A stretch of 64,000 bases of DNA from Pseudopyrenochaeta lycopersici (GCA_003313425.1 NHZP01000005.1:372001-436000), one strand, 5' to 3'; shown: positions 9,689 to 20,303, numbered from the stretch's first letter. Numbers and translations: made by a program. Notes: generated by a model from the letters alone, not told the origin.

Positions 9689-12487
9689 ATGCGGCTCTTG
9701 CAACTGCAGGATAACGATGAATTCACTCCCGTTGAATATTCGAGCAGCCAGATCCCACGGTACGCAATTCTTTCACATACCTGGGGAGCAGATCACGAGG
9801 AAGTGACCTTTAAAGACTTGATAGACTGTACAGGCATGCAAAAGCTAGGTTACCAAAAACTCCGCTTCTGTGGAAAGCAAGCTGCCAACGATGGATTGGA
9901 GATTTTCTGGGTGGATACCTGCTGCATCGATAAATCAAGCAGTGCAGAGCTTTCCGAAGCTATCAACTCAATGTTCCAGTGGTACTGCAAGGCAGACAAG
10001 TGCTACGTATACCTATCCGACGTATCGAGTGACAGCGACACAATCCAGGAGGAGCTATCATCTAACAAGACGTGGAAGCAGGCATTTCGAAATAGTAGAT
10101 GGTTTACGCGAGGCTGGACTCTTCAAGAGTTGCTCGCTCCGCGGTCTGTGGAATTCTTTTCTGCTGAAGGCAATAAACTTGGGAACCGAGCTTCACTCAT
10201 ACAGGAGGTACATGAAGCTACAGGAATTGCTGTTAAGGCTCTTGAAGGAACACCTTTATCTCAGTTCAGCGTTAATGAGCGGCTTTCCTGGGCGCAAAAG
10301 CGTACAACGAAACGTGATGAGGATGCAGCATATTGTTTACTGGGCATTTTTGACATTCAAATGCCGCTTCTATACGGCGAAGGCCAAAAGAAGGCGTTTT
10401 CTCGACTGCGCAAAGAGATAGAGGGACCGACCAACACCATTTCATCTTCGATGATACCTGGGGCTACTTGTTGGAGTGTTCCCTTTGGGAGAAATCAACA
10501 ATTCGTAGGTCGACAATATCACCTTGATCGACTTGAGAACGCTCTCTTTCTAGGAAAAGATCAACCACCTAGAATAGCAATTACTGGCCTTGGTGGTGTT
10601 GGTAAGACTCAAATCGTTCTTGAGCTGGCATACCGCACAAAAGAAAAGTATCCAGACTGTACTATTCTCTGGATACCGGCTACTAACGTAGAAAGCCTCC
10701 AAAAGGCTTTCAGAGTCGTAGGCCAGCAACTTAGGATACCTGGAACCGAGGAGACGCAAGCTGACGTAATGGAGCTGGTTCAAAACTACTTGAGCCAAGA
10801 GAGCGCTGGCCAGTGGCTACTTATAGTTGACAATATTGACGACATGAATATATGGACTTCTGAGTTGAGAGACTATATGCCTAAGAGCCAACGAGGGTCT
10901 GTAGTTTGCACTACTCGAAGCAGAAAGGCAGCTGTCAAGATTGCTACAGCACAGAACATATTCGAAGTGCGAGAAATGGATAAAGAGATGGCTGTGCAGC
11001 TACTAGCCAGATCACTGATCGACCAGAAACTCATGGAGTTCGACCAGGACGCACTTACTTTAATTACGCAACTCACATTCCTTCCTCTTGCCATCACACA
11101 GGCAGCAGCATACATCAACGAGAATGGGATCAGACTCTCCGACTACCTCTCGCTCTTAGAGGAACAGGAGCAAGATGTGATAGATCTTCTTAGCGAAGAC
11201 TTTGAAGATAACTGGAGATACCACGATATTAAGAATCCTGTAGCCACAACGTGGTTAATTTCGTTTCAACAAATCCACCAAATTGACCCTCTTGCAGCAG
11301 AGTATCTATCTTTTATGTCGTGCCTAGACCCTAAGGAGATTCCGCTATCACTTCTCCCGCCTGGACCATCCCGAAAGAAGGAAATGGATGCAATCGGACT
11401 GCTCGACGCATACTCGGTCATCCGTAGAAGACCAGACAATAACGCCCTTGACATCCATCGGCTAGTACACCTTGTGATGCGGAGCTGGTTACGGAGGCAG
11501 AACTCGCTAGATAAATGGAAGGCAAAGGTAATGCAGCGATTAGGAGAGGTGTTCCCAAAAAGCGATCCCGAGAATCGAAGTATATGGAGACTGTACCTTT
11601 CGCAAACCCATTATTTCCTTATATCCGACGACGCGGATACGTACACCGATGAGAGTATAGAGCTCGCGAGAAAATTTGCGTTGTGCCTGGCTAGTGACGG
11701 AAGATATAACGAAGCGGAGGAATGGTTTATGCAAGTAATTAATGCATTGAAGGGTGTTATTGGCGAAGAGCATCCGAATATGCTTATATGTATGAGCAAC
11801 CTCGCTGCAACATATGCAGACCAGGGCCGATTGAAAGAGGCTGAACAACTGGCGTTGCACGTGTTGGAAATAAGCAAAAGGGTATTTGGCGGGGAACATC
11901 CTGATACGCTGATATGCATGAACAATCTCGCCTCAACTTTTGCAGATCAGGGTCGGTGGCAAGAGGCAGAGGAGCTTCACGAACAAACCTTGCAGGTGAG
12001 AAAGAGGATGCTCGGCGAGGAACACCCTGATACGCTGATAAGCATGAACAACCTCGCCTCAACGTATGCAGTCCAAGGGCGGTGGAATGATGCTCAGGAG
12101 ATCTACCTTCAGACTTTAGAGGTAAGAAAGAGGGAGCTTGGTAAAGAACACCCCAATACGCTCATGAGCATGAACAACCTCGCCTCAACGTATGTCAACC
12201 AGGAGCGGTGGCAAGAGGCAGAAGAGCTTTACGTACAAACCTACAATGTTAGAAAGAAAGTGCTTGGTGAGAAGCACCCTGATACGCTGATTACGATGCA
12301 CAACCTCAGTTGTACTTTGGATGGTGGTAGTCATCGATATAAGGCAATATCACTGATGGAAAAATGCTGTCAACTACGGGAAGACGCTCTTGGCCTTCAC
12401 CACCCCCTCACGTTAGCATCTCTGCAGACTCTGGATAAATGGCGCCTGGAAGCCTTACATATCCGGGAATGGACGGGATCCGATTGA
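9689..12487 (+). CDS. NLR-type receptor: HET - NB-ARC - TPR, intronless
   Basis: This encodes 932 residues from the ATG at 9689. The MRLLQL start is typical for HET proteins; the frame is open further upstream but lacks an ATG. The HET domain opens with YAILSHTWG at residue 25 and continues with FWVDTCCIDK. The NB-ARC ATPase shows FVGR, a P-loop GLGGVGKT from residue 300, a Walker B-like LLIVDNIDD and an LPLAI motif. The C-terminus has five kinesin-light-chain-type TPR units of 42 residues (126 bases each from 11765). Fungal proteins of this design are intracellular receptors for non-self recognition, with HET as cell-death effector (family knowledge). All motifs look intact, so I expect a working receptor. 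Its ligand is unknown. Confidence 0.92.
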   Translation: MRLLQLQDNDEFTPVEYSSSQIPRYAILSHTWGADHEEVTFKDLIDCTGMQKLGYQKLRFCGKQAANDGLEIFWVDTCCIDKSSSAELSEAINSMFQWYCKADKCYVYLSDVSSDSDTIQEELSSNKTWKQAFRNSRWFTRGWTLQELLAPRSVEFFSAEGNKLGNRASLIQEVHEATGIAVKALEGTPLSQFSVNERLSWAQKRTTKRDEDAAYCLLGIFDIQMPLLYGEGQKKAFSRLRKEIEGPTNTISSSMIPGATCWSVPFGRNQQFVGRQYHLDRLENALFLGKDQPPRIAITGLGGVGKTQIVLELAYRTKEKYPDCTILWIPATNVESLQKAFRVVGQQLRIPGTEETQADVMELVQNYLSQESAGQWLLIVDNIDDMNIWTSELRDYMPKSQRGSVVCTTRSRKAAVKIATAQNIFEVREMDKEMAVQLLARSLIDQKLMEFDQDALTLITQLTFLPLAITQAAAYINENGIRLSDYLSLLEEQEQDVIDLLSEDFEDNWRYHDIKNPVATTWLISFQQIHQIDPLAAEYLSFMSCLDPKEIPLSLLPPGPSRKKEMDAIGLLDAYSVIRRRPDNNALDIHRLVHLVMRSWLRRQNSLDKWKAKVMQRLGEVFPKSDPENRSIWRLYLSQTHYFLISDDADTYTDESIELARKFALCLASDGRYNEAEEWFMQVINALKGVIGEEHPNMLICMSNLAATYADQGRLKEAEQLALHVLEISKRVFGGEHPDTLICMNNLASTFADQGRWQEAEELHEQTLQVRKRMLGEEHPDTLISMNNLASTYAVQGRWNDAQEIYLQTLEVRKRELGKEHPNTLMSMNNLASTYVNQERWQEAEELYVQTYNVRKKVLGEKHPDTLITMHNLSCTLDGGSHRYKAISLMEKCCQLREDALGLHHPLTLASLQTLDKWRLEALHIREWTGSD
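11765..12394 (+). repeat. Five 126-base TPR-coding tandem repeats in the NLR gene
   Basis: Units start at 11765, 11891, 12017, 12143 and 12269, exactly 126 bases apart. Each encodes a (E/G/K)(E/K)HP-(D/N)TL-x-x-MNNLA unit. The middle three are close to identical over long stretches of DNA, the first and last more diverged. This is the pattern expected of repeats that exchange sequence or change copy number. Confidence 0.85.
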
Positions 12488-12991
12488 CCTGTCTATACTT
12501 AGCATTGCTCGCAAACCTTCAACCATGCTGACATATTACGCAATCGAAAGCTACTTTGAGCGTTCCCCGCCCTCTATGATGATTTTCTGTTCATAGAGCC
12601 ATGCAAATGGTCTCGTCATTTAGTTATGAACGAGAAATTTGTACAGAAGTCTCGAAGGATGATTGATGGCGAGACTTGTGCAAAGATATGGAAATGAAAA
12701 GAAACAAGTGTTCAGGGCACTTCAGAATCTGGCCACGCAACGAAAAGGCACAGAGCGAGAAAGAACCCCAAGGGATTAAGGAATAGGTCACAAGGTATGC
12801 GTGAACTTCGAGTAGTTCCCGAGTCGCTGTTGAGCACTAACAGGCTGAGAGATGGCCGAAGTAAGCATCGTTACCCGCTTTCTCTGCTTGAGAGTTCAGA
12901 AATGCTCGGGTCGTGATCTCGAAGACTCTTTGTTCACTGCTAGAACACTATCTGTGTTGGCTAAAAGGTTGTTAATCATTCTACTTGTTGA
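12488..12991. other. Intergenic between two convergent genes
   Basis: About 500 bases hold the 3' ends of the NLR gene and of the NDUFS7-like sequence. No gene or repeat was recognised. Confidence 0.5.
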
Positions 12992-13453
12992 TTACTTTCG
13001 ATACCACATTCTAGTTACTTTGGTATGCCTCATCTTCTTCTGCAGTTGGAAGATGCCGTACAGTAATGCTTCAGCTGTAGGTGGGCAGCCTGGTACATAA
13101 ATATCGACGGGAATGATCCTGTCGACGCCTCTTACTACGCTATAGCTGTAGTGGTAATACCCACCTCCGTTTGCGCAGCTTCCCATGCTAATCACCCATT
13201 TCGGGTCTGGCATCTGGTCATAGCATAGCCGCACTGCGGAGGCAATTTTATTTGTCACCGTGCCAGCAACAATCATCACATCCGCCTGGCGAGGTGAGGC
13301 ACGGAATATGATTCCCAGACGGTCTTGATCGTAGCGAGGCATGGATAGGTGCATCATTTCGATGGCGCAGCAAGCCAGGCCAAAGCTCAGAGGCCAGAGA
13401 GAACCTTGTCGAGCCCAATTGACAAGTTTGTCAGAGGTTGTCCTGGTTTTCTT
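12992..13453 (-). pseudogene. 5'-truncated paralogue of complex I subunit NDUFS7/PSST (NuoB)
   Basis: The frame is open from just below a TGA at 13454-13456 to TAA at 12992-12994. Its product matches the conserved core of the 20-kDa complex I subunit, from [20 protein letters not shown] to the usual MWYRK end. All four N2 iron-sulphur ligands are present: the CC pair (about 13368-13373), GSCANGGG and PGCPPT. What is missing is the 5' part: no ATG precedes the CC pair (first ATG at 13357), and I see no mitochondrial presequence or upstream exon. Several otherwise conserved positions differ ([15 protein letters not shown]). I call it a truncated duplicate. An unseen upstream exon joined at the AG near 13441 remains possible. 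Confidence 0.7.
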
Positions 13454-14034
13454 TCAGCCTAAGTGCTCTTTCTCAGAGGAATCATGCCTTACAATACGTG
13501 TTCAACCACACTTGTACTTTTGAGGGTGGTTGAGGAAAGGTTATGACCTTGCTGACGTCCGGACGTGGAACCCTTTCGAAAATGTGAAGAACTTGAGAAT
13601 TCATAGCATGATGCATACTTGGGATGATAATGTTGGACTAAAGGTCTTAAAGTAGAAGAGCACCAACTTCGATGTGTAGTGACTCCAAGGTTTTGTTAGT
13701 GTCGCTTCAAGAAAGATTCAGCAAACATACAGTGGAGGTAGTGAAAATTGCGACGCAGGGAGTCTCGGACTTTCAACATGAGTATAGCTAGGGTACAAGT
13801 ACATAAAAGTACTTTTGAAACAGAGTTGTCGGGACGAGAATATATGGAGTAAAGGGACCAACTATGATCACGTGGACTTCCCTTTTCGGAAAGAGAGCGG
13901 CTAATTCTACTCTCCGAACCGATAAAGCCCACATCGAAAGCCCACATTGAAAGCCCACATCATGCCGGAAAAGCCCACGACCGAGTTCACGCTTAACAAT
14001 ACACTGCTTCTATTATCACCATATATTCCATCCA
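13454..14034. other. Intergenic upstream of the C2H2 regulator
   Basis: This holds the presumed promoter of the regulator starting at 14035 and a short tandem repeat (13924-13978). I searched the minus strand for an upstream exon of the NDUFS7 copy and found none. Confidence 0.45.
13924..13978. repeat. 13-base tandem repeat, unit aaagcccacat + 2
   Basis: Three copies of aaagcccacat stand 13 bases apart (13924, 13937, 13950), and a fourth, partial copy follows near 13970. The repeat lies about 60-110 bases upstream of the regulator start codon, within its likely promoter or leader. Confidence 0.7.
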
Positions 14035-16575
14035 ATGCCAGACCGTGACGTACAGTCACATGAATAAAGTTTCTTCCGCCAAGTTTTTTCCCCACCAGAC
14101 TACACCAAAAAGTTATTAATTATAAGATAACCCTAACTTCTTAGATTTTCAATAAATTATATTAAAATTAAAAAGCAACATAGATAATATCTTATTATTT
14201 TATTTAAAATTATAAATATTAGAATATATACTTATAAGCGTAGTATATATAGTTATTTATAAAAAAAGGTAGAAAAAAAGTAGAAAAAGTCGCTTTTTAC
14301 ATACAAATTTAAGGAAAATTAATTTTTCTTATCTTTAAAGATATATTATATAATTAAAGAATTTTATTTTTATTTTTACTCTTAACTAAACTAAAGTTTT
14401 AGTAAAGTTTTATTAATATTATTACTTTTAAAAGGATTAAATATGTAGATAGCGAGTAATTTTAGTATAAAAAGTGGTTGTTTTGGTGTAAAATCGCTTA
14501 GCGGAAGAAACTTTTTTCATGTGACTGTACCAGAGATTGTAGCTACGTCACATCGATGCCTTAGATGCAGCAAATCATTTTCAAGTAATAGTCACTTGCG
14601 AAGGCATGAAGCTGTCCGTAAGCTTGCACTTGAAATACAATTATACACAACCTGACTGCATCCAGATTCTCGAGATCGATTGAATTGGTGCGCATTCTGC
14701 AACCGCGCGTTCGTTCGCCAGTAGGTCTTCCGCACAAATATATGAGTCCGATATCGATCTTGTTGCAGTGATGTCCTCAGAAGACACTCAAAGTTATGTC
14801 CACGAAGAGGAGAACGCGACCCAATAGCCTCAGCAAAACCAGGGCGGCGACCACATGCAGAAGAATCTTGCCGCTACAGGAGGGTTCGATGTAATAAAAG
14901 AGGCTCCTGCGACCACTGCTCAAAGAGCCAAGCTCGAATCTCCCGTTCCTCCACTCACAATACCGATCACAGCGCCTCAAGAACTTCTTCAAATTGTGCG
15001 TCGGATAATGATTGCGATTCTATCTTTAATGGAAAAGGCGTTCAGGGCCTTCATCGCTATCCACTGCCTTTCTTGTACCACTATACAGATCCTTTTCGCG
15101 AATCAGTTGTGAATGCGTTCGCCATTGTGGGAGCGCACGTACAGCTTCCTAATATTCAAGAAGGTCACTACCAAGACAGCTATCTCTGTGAAGGAGACAT
15201 GACTGGTCTGTTTGGCATGTTCTCAGATCGTTTCATGGAAACAAGCGTTGAAACCTGTGTTTCTAGGCCAACGACACTCACGCCATCTCAAATACCTTCC
15301 CTTCAAAGTAGAGTTGACAGGCTTCGTTCTCAGCTATTCTATCACCATCAAAAGGGTCGAGCAACCTGTTCTTTACTAGGCGTTGACTTTCCTGTGGACC
15401 TAGCAACAGCCGTATTCACCGCCAAGAACTTTGAGGAATGTGTCTGGGCTTATTTTACTGTTTTTCATCCTCATCATCCTTTCATTCATTGGCCGACCTT
15501 TGATATTCACAAAGTATGCTTACCTTTGTTGCTCTCTGTTGTTTTTGCTGGATCTGTTCACTGCACGCCAAGAGACGCTGCATTGTCTACCCGCTCCTTT
15601 TTTGATCTGGGGGAGGATTTGATCTTTGAGCAATTGCGGGATACTGTCGCCAATGCCGATCGCCAAGATGACTGCGCACTACATATAGTTCAAGCCGCTC
15701 TGCTTGTTCTGGCCGTGCAGGGTAGCTTCAACGATGAAACGGTCCGCCGCAGAATTCGGATCTCGAGGCATCCAGAACTTGTGGCTTCAATGAGATCCCT
15801 TGGCTTCACTGAAACCACTTATGCGAGAACTCCCAACGTATGTGAGTGGAGAACGTTCATCGCTGAAGAGTCAAGGGTAAGGTAACGTCATCTGTAGACC
15901 ATAAAATCATGGAGAGGAAGCTAACTCGAACAGATGCATACACATTGTATTTCTCGTCGACTGCATGAGTGCTTTTTTCTTCAACATGCTTCCGCAAATG
16001 GCCGTATCCGAAATGCAACAGCATCTTCCCTGCAATGATGCGCTTTTTGAGGCCTCCACACCGGAAAAGTTTGCGTGTTTGTCCATGGAATCGCTTCATT
16101 CTGCATACAGAGTCACAAGTATCAAACAATTGATTTCATTTTTAATGAATGAAGATTGGTCTGGACCAAATGATCCGATTGTCGATGTGATCGAGTCAAG
16201 ACATCTAATGATTTGCATATTTGGTATGTAACGAACCCAACCAGATGAACTGTAGACTTTACTAATCCGCTTGAAGTTCTTCATTCTATTGTCCTTGTAT
16301 CACGAGCCGCACTTCTGTTACCATCGTCGTATCGTTGTCTGCTGCGTGCAATGAATCGCTGGAAAGAGATTTGGGGTGAGTGGCATGTTAGACGTGAGGG
16401 AGAGCAAAGAAATTCTATAGGATTTATAAAACATGGCATGGAGCTATGGTGGGTTGCGCGCAAAGTTCTCGACTTAGCACTCTCCCGCGACGGAGAGAGT
16501 CGCTACATTACCGGAAATCCAACAGACTCGCTTTTAGACTTACATGAATTCATTAAGACGTATGCAAAATATTAG
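14035..16575 (+). pseudogene. C2H2 (+ degenerate zinc-cluster) transcription factor, split by a MITE at codon 6
   Basis: The gene runs ATG 14035-14052, then the MITE (14053-14527) with its duplicated TA, then 14530-14617, 14666-14720, 14769-15881, 15934-16223 and 16277-16575. Leaving out the insert gives exactly 621 codons with no stop. As it stands the reading frame stops inside the insert after about ten codons. Downstream, no in-frame ATG precedes the zinc fingers. Finger 1 is C-LR-C-(12)-H-EAV-H (second His made by splicing). Finger 2 is C-AF-C-(12)-H-SKL-C. After them comes a zinc-cluster-like segment with the right spacing but Glu and Ile in place of the first and last Cys. A fungal_trans domain follows (YFTVFHPHHPFIHWPTFD). 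All introns look functional, so damage is recent. The first in-frame ATG beyond, 15073, would give a protein without DNA-binding fingers. Confidence 0.85.
14053..14527. mobile_element. MITE, Tc1/mariner-type (TA target), 475 bases
   Basis: Terminal inverted repeats of 31 bases (14053-14083 and 14497-14527) match at 29 positions and begin CAGTCACATGAA. The element is flanked by TA on both sides (14051-14052 and 14528-14529), the target duplication of Tc1/mariner elements. The inside is extremely AT-rich and has no coding capacity. It interrupts the coding region of the C2H2 regulator. It is unrelated in its ends to the transposon at 35003. Confidence 0.93.
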
Positions 16576-17735
16576 GTCAAGCAAAAGTCGTACACATTTC
16601 GGTTACTGTAATCCTACATATGCATGAATTAATATGTATAGAGATCTAGATCATTCTATCTGCGGTGGAGGCTTCAACGCTACTAAGGCAGGCTAGACTA
16701 GGGTAAATACTTTCACTTTGGAATTTAATGTAAAAAGGCAATATTCAGGAATAGAAGAGCCCGACCATCACTCAAGCTGCGCATTTGACTTCATGCTTGA
16801 GAAATGTGCTGACTTGGAGATGATTTCACATCAATTGATGACCTTAAAAAGCGTTCGCATTTGAACAGAATGGCGATAAAACACATCAAACAAGAAAGCT
16901 TTCTTTGCGATTGACCTCTCCCTGCAGTTATTTCTACTTCTCGGCCAGTGTGGCTCAACCGTGCAGTTCTCACCACTCTGGAGTGGTATCCGAACGACAT
17001 GTAGCGGGTTGGAGTATCATCGTCGTTGATTCAAGTGGCTGGCCCCAGCTCACAATTTAGACCAATTATGGCTGTATTCGAGGAACAAAGAATGATAAAC
17101 TGTGGCCAAGCGGACACAGGGAAATCTCTCCCGAGCGGGGTAAGAATTACTTGAAGAAGTGTAAAGCAATTGTATGCTCGTATCTTTAATGCAAAACTGA
17201 AGTACACTTCTTCAGATTGGACGTGTTTAGTAGCTTTGCTTCCACTAAGTTTTCTCAAGCCAGGCAAGAACTGTACCTACTATCGAAGTAAGTTGCGAAT
17301 CTAAGAGCAACACTATGGGTATTTGCCTTATATCTTCAGAGTCGATGGAGATTATTTAGTCTGTGCACATCAGCTCTTTACATGCACGAACTATCATCTA
17401 TATTGAGTTTATGTCGAAGTTTTGAAGAGATAAATCTTCCGATGAGGATCGCTATGAAGTCAACGTTATGTTAGTCACCCACTTCACGACTTGATGTAAG
17501 TCGATATCGTTAAAATATTGAAGTGATCATTACTTCTCAATTATTTCGTCTCTCGAAGTTTTTCTATGTACAGGTAGATATTTCGGTTCGTGACTTCTAA
17601 AATACAAATGACGCAAAGCAAGGAATGGAAAACGAAGAGCGGAATACTATTAGGTGCAACTTATAGACCAACTTGTGCCATCTTTCCGGCCGTTATCAAA
17701 TCGTTAAACAGGCCTCGTCGATCTATCGGAGACAA
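16576..17735. other. Intergenic, no gene seen
   Basis: About 1.2 kb lies between the 3' ends of the C2H2 regulator and the PhiA-like gene, which converge. Some stretches are AT-rich. No conserved protein, tRNA or terminal repeats were recognised. Confidence 0.5.
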
Positions 17736-18320
17736 TTACGAGGTGTAAGAGCAAGAGACTGGGTTGTCCTCCTTGAGAGCCCTAGCAATGAAGCCAACAC
17801 AACCCGAGTTGCCACCAGGGTTCTCGTTTCCACTGAGCCAGATAGAGTAACCGCCTGATAGCGCACCGGGGCAAGCCTGGAAGCCAAGGTTCGGTCCATT
17901 ACCGCCATTGAAGACCAAGTTGCTGTCCTCGTCGATGGAGAAGGTAGTTCGTTCGCTGTTGCGCGAGGGTGGCTGGACACCAGTGGTGTACTGGATAACA
18001 CCCTGGCCCATACCGGAGCGGTCGACGAAGAGCTGCTGAGGCGGGTTTTCGGTGTTCAGGTAGAGTGCGCCGGATGACAGACGGAAGGAAGCGTAGTTCA
18101 CATCTGCGCTGCAGGAAGCGTTCTGCTTAGGGGCGTTGATAAGAAGACCGCTGTTGGCAGCTTGTACGCTACCGTACTGGATGTCTGAACCGGAACGAAT
18201 GGTCATGATGCGGAAGACGTCGCCATCATTGATCTTTGAAGTATCGGGGTTGGTGCCACAGGGGGAGGCAGAGACGAGAGCCATAGAGGCGGCGGCAATG
18301 GTTGCAGTGGTGAACTTCAT
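17736..18320 (-). CDS. phiA: PhiA-like secreted cell-wall protein
   Basis: This single exon encodes 194 residues. The first 19 or so (MKFTTATIAAASMALVSAS) are a signal peptide. Family marks are FRIMTIRSGSDIQYGSVQA near the N-terminus, the central DRSGMGQGVIQYTTG, and the C-terminal NPGGNSGCVGF with a final Cys pair member in PVSCSY. In Aspergillus the homologue is a cell-wall protein needed for phialide and conidium formation and is often among the abundant secreted proteins (family knowledge). Length is normal. The ATG is 18318-18320. Role in this fungus is inferred from the family only. Confidence 0.88.
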   Translation of the reverse strand: MKFTTATIAAASMALVSASPCGTNPDTSKINDGDVFRIMTIRSGSDIQYGSVQAANSGLLINAPKQNASCSADVNYASFRLSSGALYLNTENPPQQLFVDRSGMGQGVIQYTTGVQPPSRNSERTTFSIDEDSNLVFNGGNGPNLGFQACPGALSGGYSIWLSGNENPGGNSGCVGFIARALKEDNPVSCSYTS

Positions 18321-19101
18321 TTTGGCTGAGACGAATGTTGGATCGCTGGATTACTTGAGAGTGTTGTACTTTCAATTAAACGAGTGAGTTTTCGAGTTGA
18401 GGTGTGAATTAATCGTGGTGTGATGATGACTTGGGGACGAAGGAAAGCCAGCTCTTATGTATGTCCAGCCTCCTACGCAGAGGTACCAGCGCTACTCGAA
18501 CACTTTCAGCTCGAGTCGGCACAACGAGGCTGGTGAACCTCGGCGGTGTAACATAATGAAGTCATCCGGAGCAATACGAACACCAAACTTCCGTATTCCC
18601 CATAATTCAGCCCTAGCTTGATTCGTCGGCTGTGGCGCGCTCCACTCTAAGATAGGAGAGTCCAGTTGCCCCGAGAACCCGCGCATGGGTGGCCCACGTC
18701 CATGAGGAGTGTTTGGGCATTGTCAAATGAAGAGTGGCAGAAGTGACGTTACAGTTTGCCACGCTAAAGGCCCGATTGGACTATTTCAGCTTGGCGTTTT
18801 GGACGGGGCTGGCTAGCTCAGCTCCCAATTAGGGCCGGGAGGCTCACCCGATGACTTTAAGTGGCCGTTATTATGGATCTACTGGTTAAGAATAGATCAA
18901 TGGCCTTGACACTTCTTTACCGACATCATGTGGTTGACGAAAACGAGAAAACAATGGTATGGACCACACTTGTTGTCATTGCTCGTATTTGCAAGCTTCA
19001 TGTCCTCGGACAATGCTCCGCGACGATGCTCCAGAACGAGGTTGGTCGAAAGCCGATGTAACAGAGCCTCACGAGAATAGGGCAAGATTGAGGGAAGGGA
19101 A

Positions 19102-19119
19102 GGGGGGGGGGGGGGGGGG
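19102..19119 (+). repeat. Poly-G tract, 18 bases
   Basis: An uninterrupted run of 18 G follows a purine-rich lead (gggaaggga) and precedes ttggtgg. Such a run can form G-quadruplexes and is slippage-prone. Confidence 0.9.
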
Positions 19120-20284
19120 TTGGTGGCACATAAACGGAGTGGCCAGTGCAAGCACGATGTTAATTGCGCGAACAACTTTGTTCCTGTCCTCAATGCGGTG
19201 GGACGGCTCCGGAGAATTGCCAACGACAGCGAGTCATGCATGCGCTGCTCGAGCGCTCGAAATTTCAGGACGCCGCATAGGTATCATTTTCAGGGAGGAC
19301 AATTATCTATACTTGCAGAGGTTCTCCGTAGAGTACTCTTATTTCGTTCTCACAGCGATATATCTGAGCGATTCACCAATACCGGAGATACACATCCTAC
19401 CGAAGAAATGCCGCAGTTGCTCAACCTTGTGCGCCCCTAAGCTACGGTACCGAGGGGGTAGATCGGCATGGGAGGCCCACTAGGTTAATATAATTTTACG
19501 TACAGGAAGCGGTATTATGATGATGATGCATAGCGATGATGCTGCGCCACTTCTCTAGCCTCGAGTGAATCAGATACTCGGGTGTCCTCTCAAGTGAAGA
19601 CTGCGAATTCTTGAGGATCCGAAGACGGCCCTTCGGCGAAGTTGGATTTTAGCCTCAAGCTCTTGACCTTGAAAGTGGATTGATACAGAAGGGAGGAAGT
19701 ATGCTTCAAACCCGCCTACCTATGAAACTGCGTCCACGAAACTATGGTTATTTCGATATCGGAGTGTATGACTATTTATTGGAGCATCTTCGATGTATGT
19801 GTTAACCAATTTACCTGGTTGATGATCTCGGAGAATGTTTGTCAAAATGCGCAACGTCAGACTATTCACGGACATGTTTTGTTGTAAGCACATACAAGGC
19901 CCACCTCGCACATGCCCTGGCCTCCAAGACATGGGTCAAAACACATCGTGCAACTCCAGTGCGCGCGCTTCCGGGGAACAACGACCAGAACTGAAGAACC
20001 CTTCCAGTTGTGTCACCAATATCCATAAAGCTAGCGAGTCGAACAAGGCGACTTTGACAGGTTACTATTAGCGACAAAGGTCTGACTCGATTTCAACCGT
20101 ATTCAAATCCACAATTCAAATTGCAAGAAATCAAATTATGGATATAGATGCCGTCATAATTCATTCTCGGTGCGAAGCTGTAACGCGAAATGGCAACCCA
20201 AACAAGCCGTCAACATTGAGACCGAATGATGCTTAACACCAGGCTATGCATAAGAATACCCAATCTGAAATGCCCAGAACGCCT

Positions 20285-20303
20285 CCCCCCCCCCCCCCCC
20301 CCC
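20285..20303 (+). repeat. Poly-C tract, 19 bases
   Basis: An uninterrupted run of 19 C is followed by a pyrimidine-rich tctctct stretch. It lies just below the stop codon of the Pcp1-like gene (20359), so it is G-rich in that gene's 3' UTR or downstream flank. Confidence 0.9.

Noticed and set aside
14053..14527. The AT-rich insert as a long intron of the regulator
   Set aside because: Tested donor GTACAG at its left end with the nearest AG at the right: the frame is lost and a stop follows. Inverted ends plus TA duplication fit a MITE.
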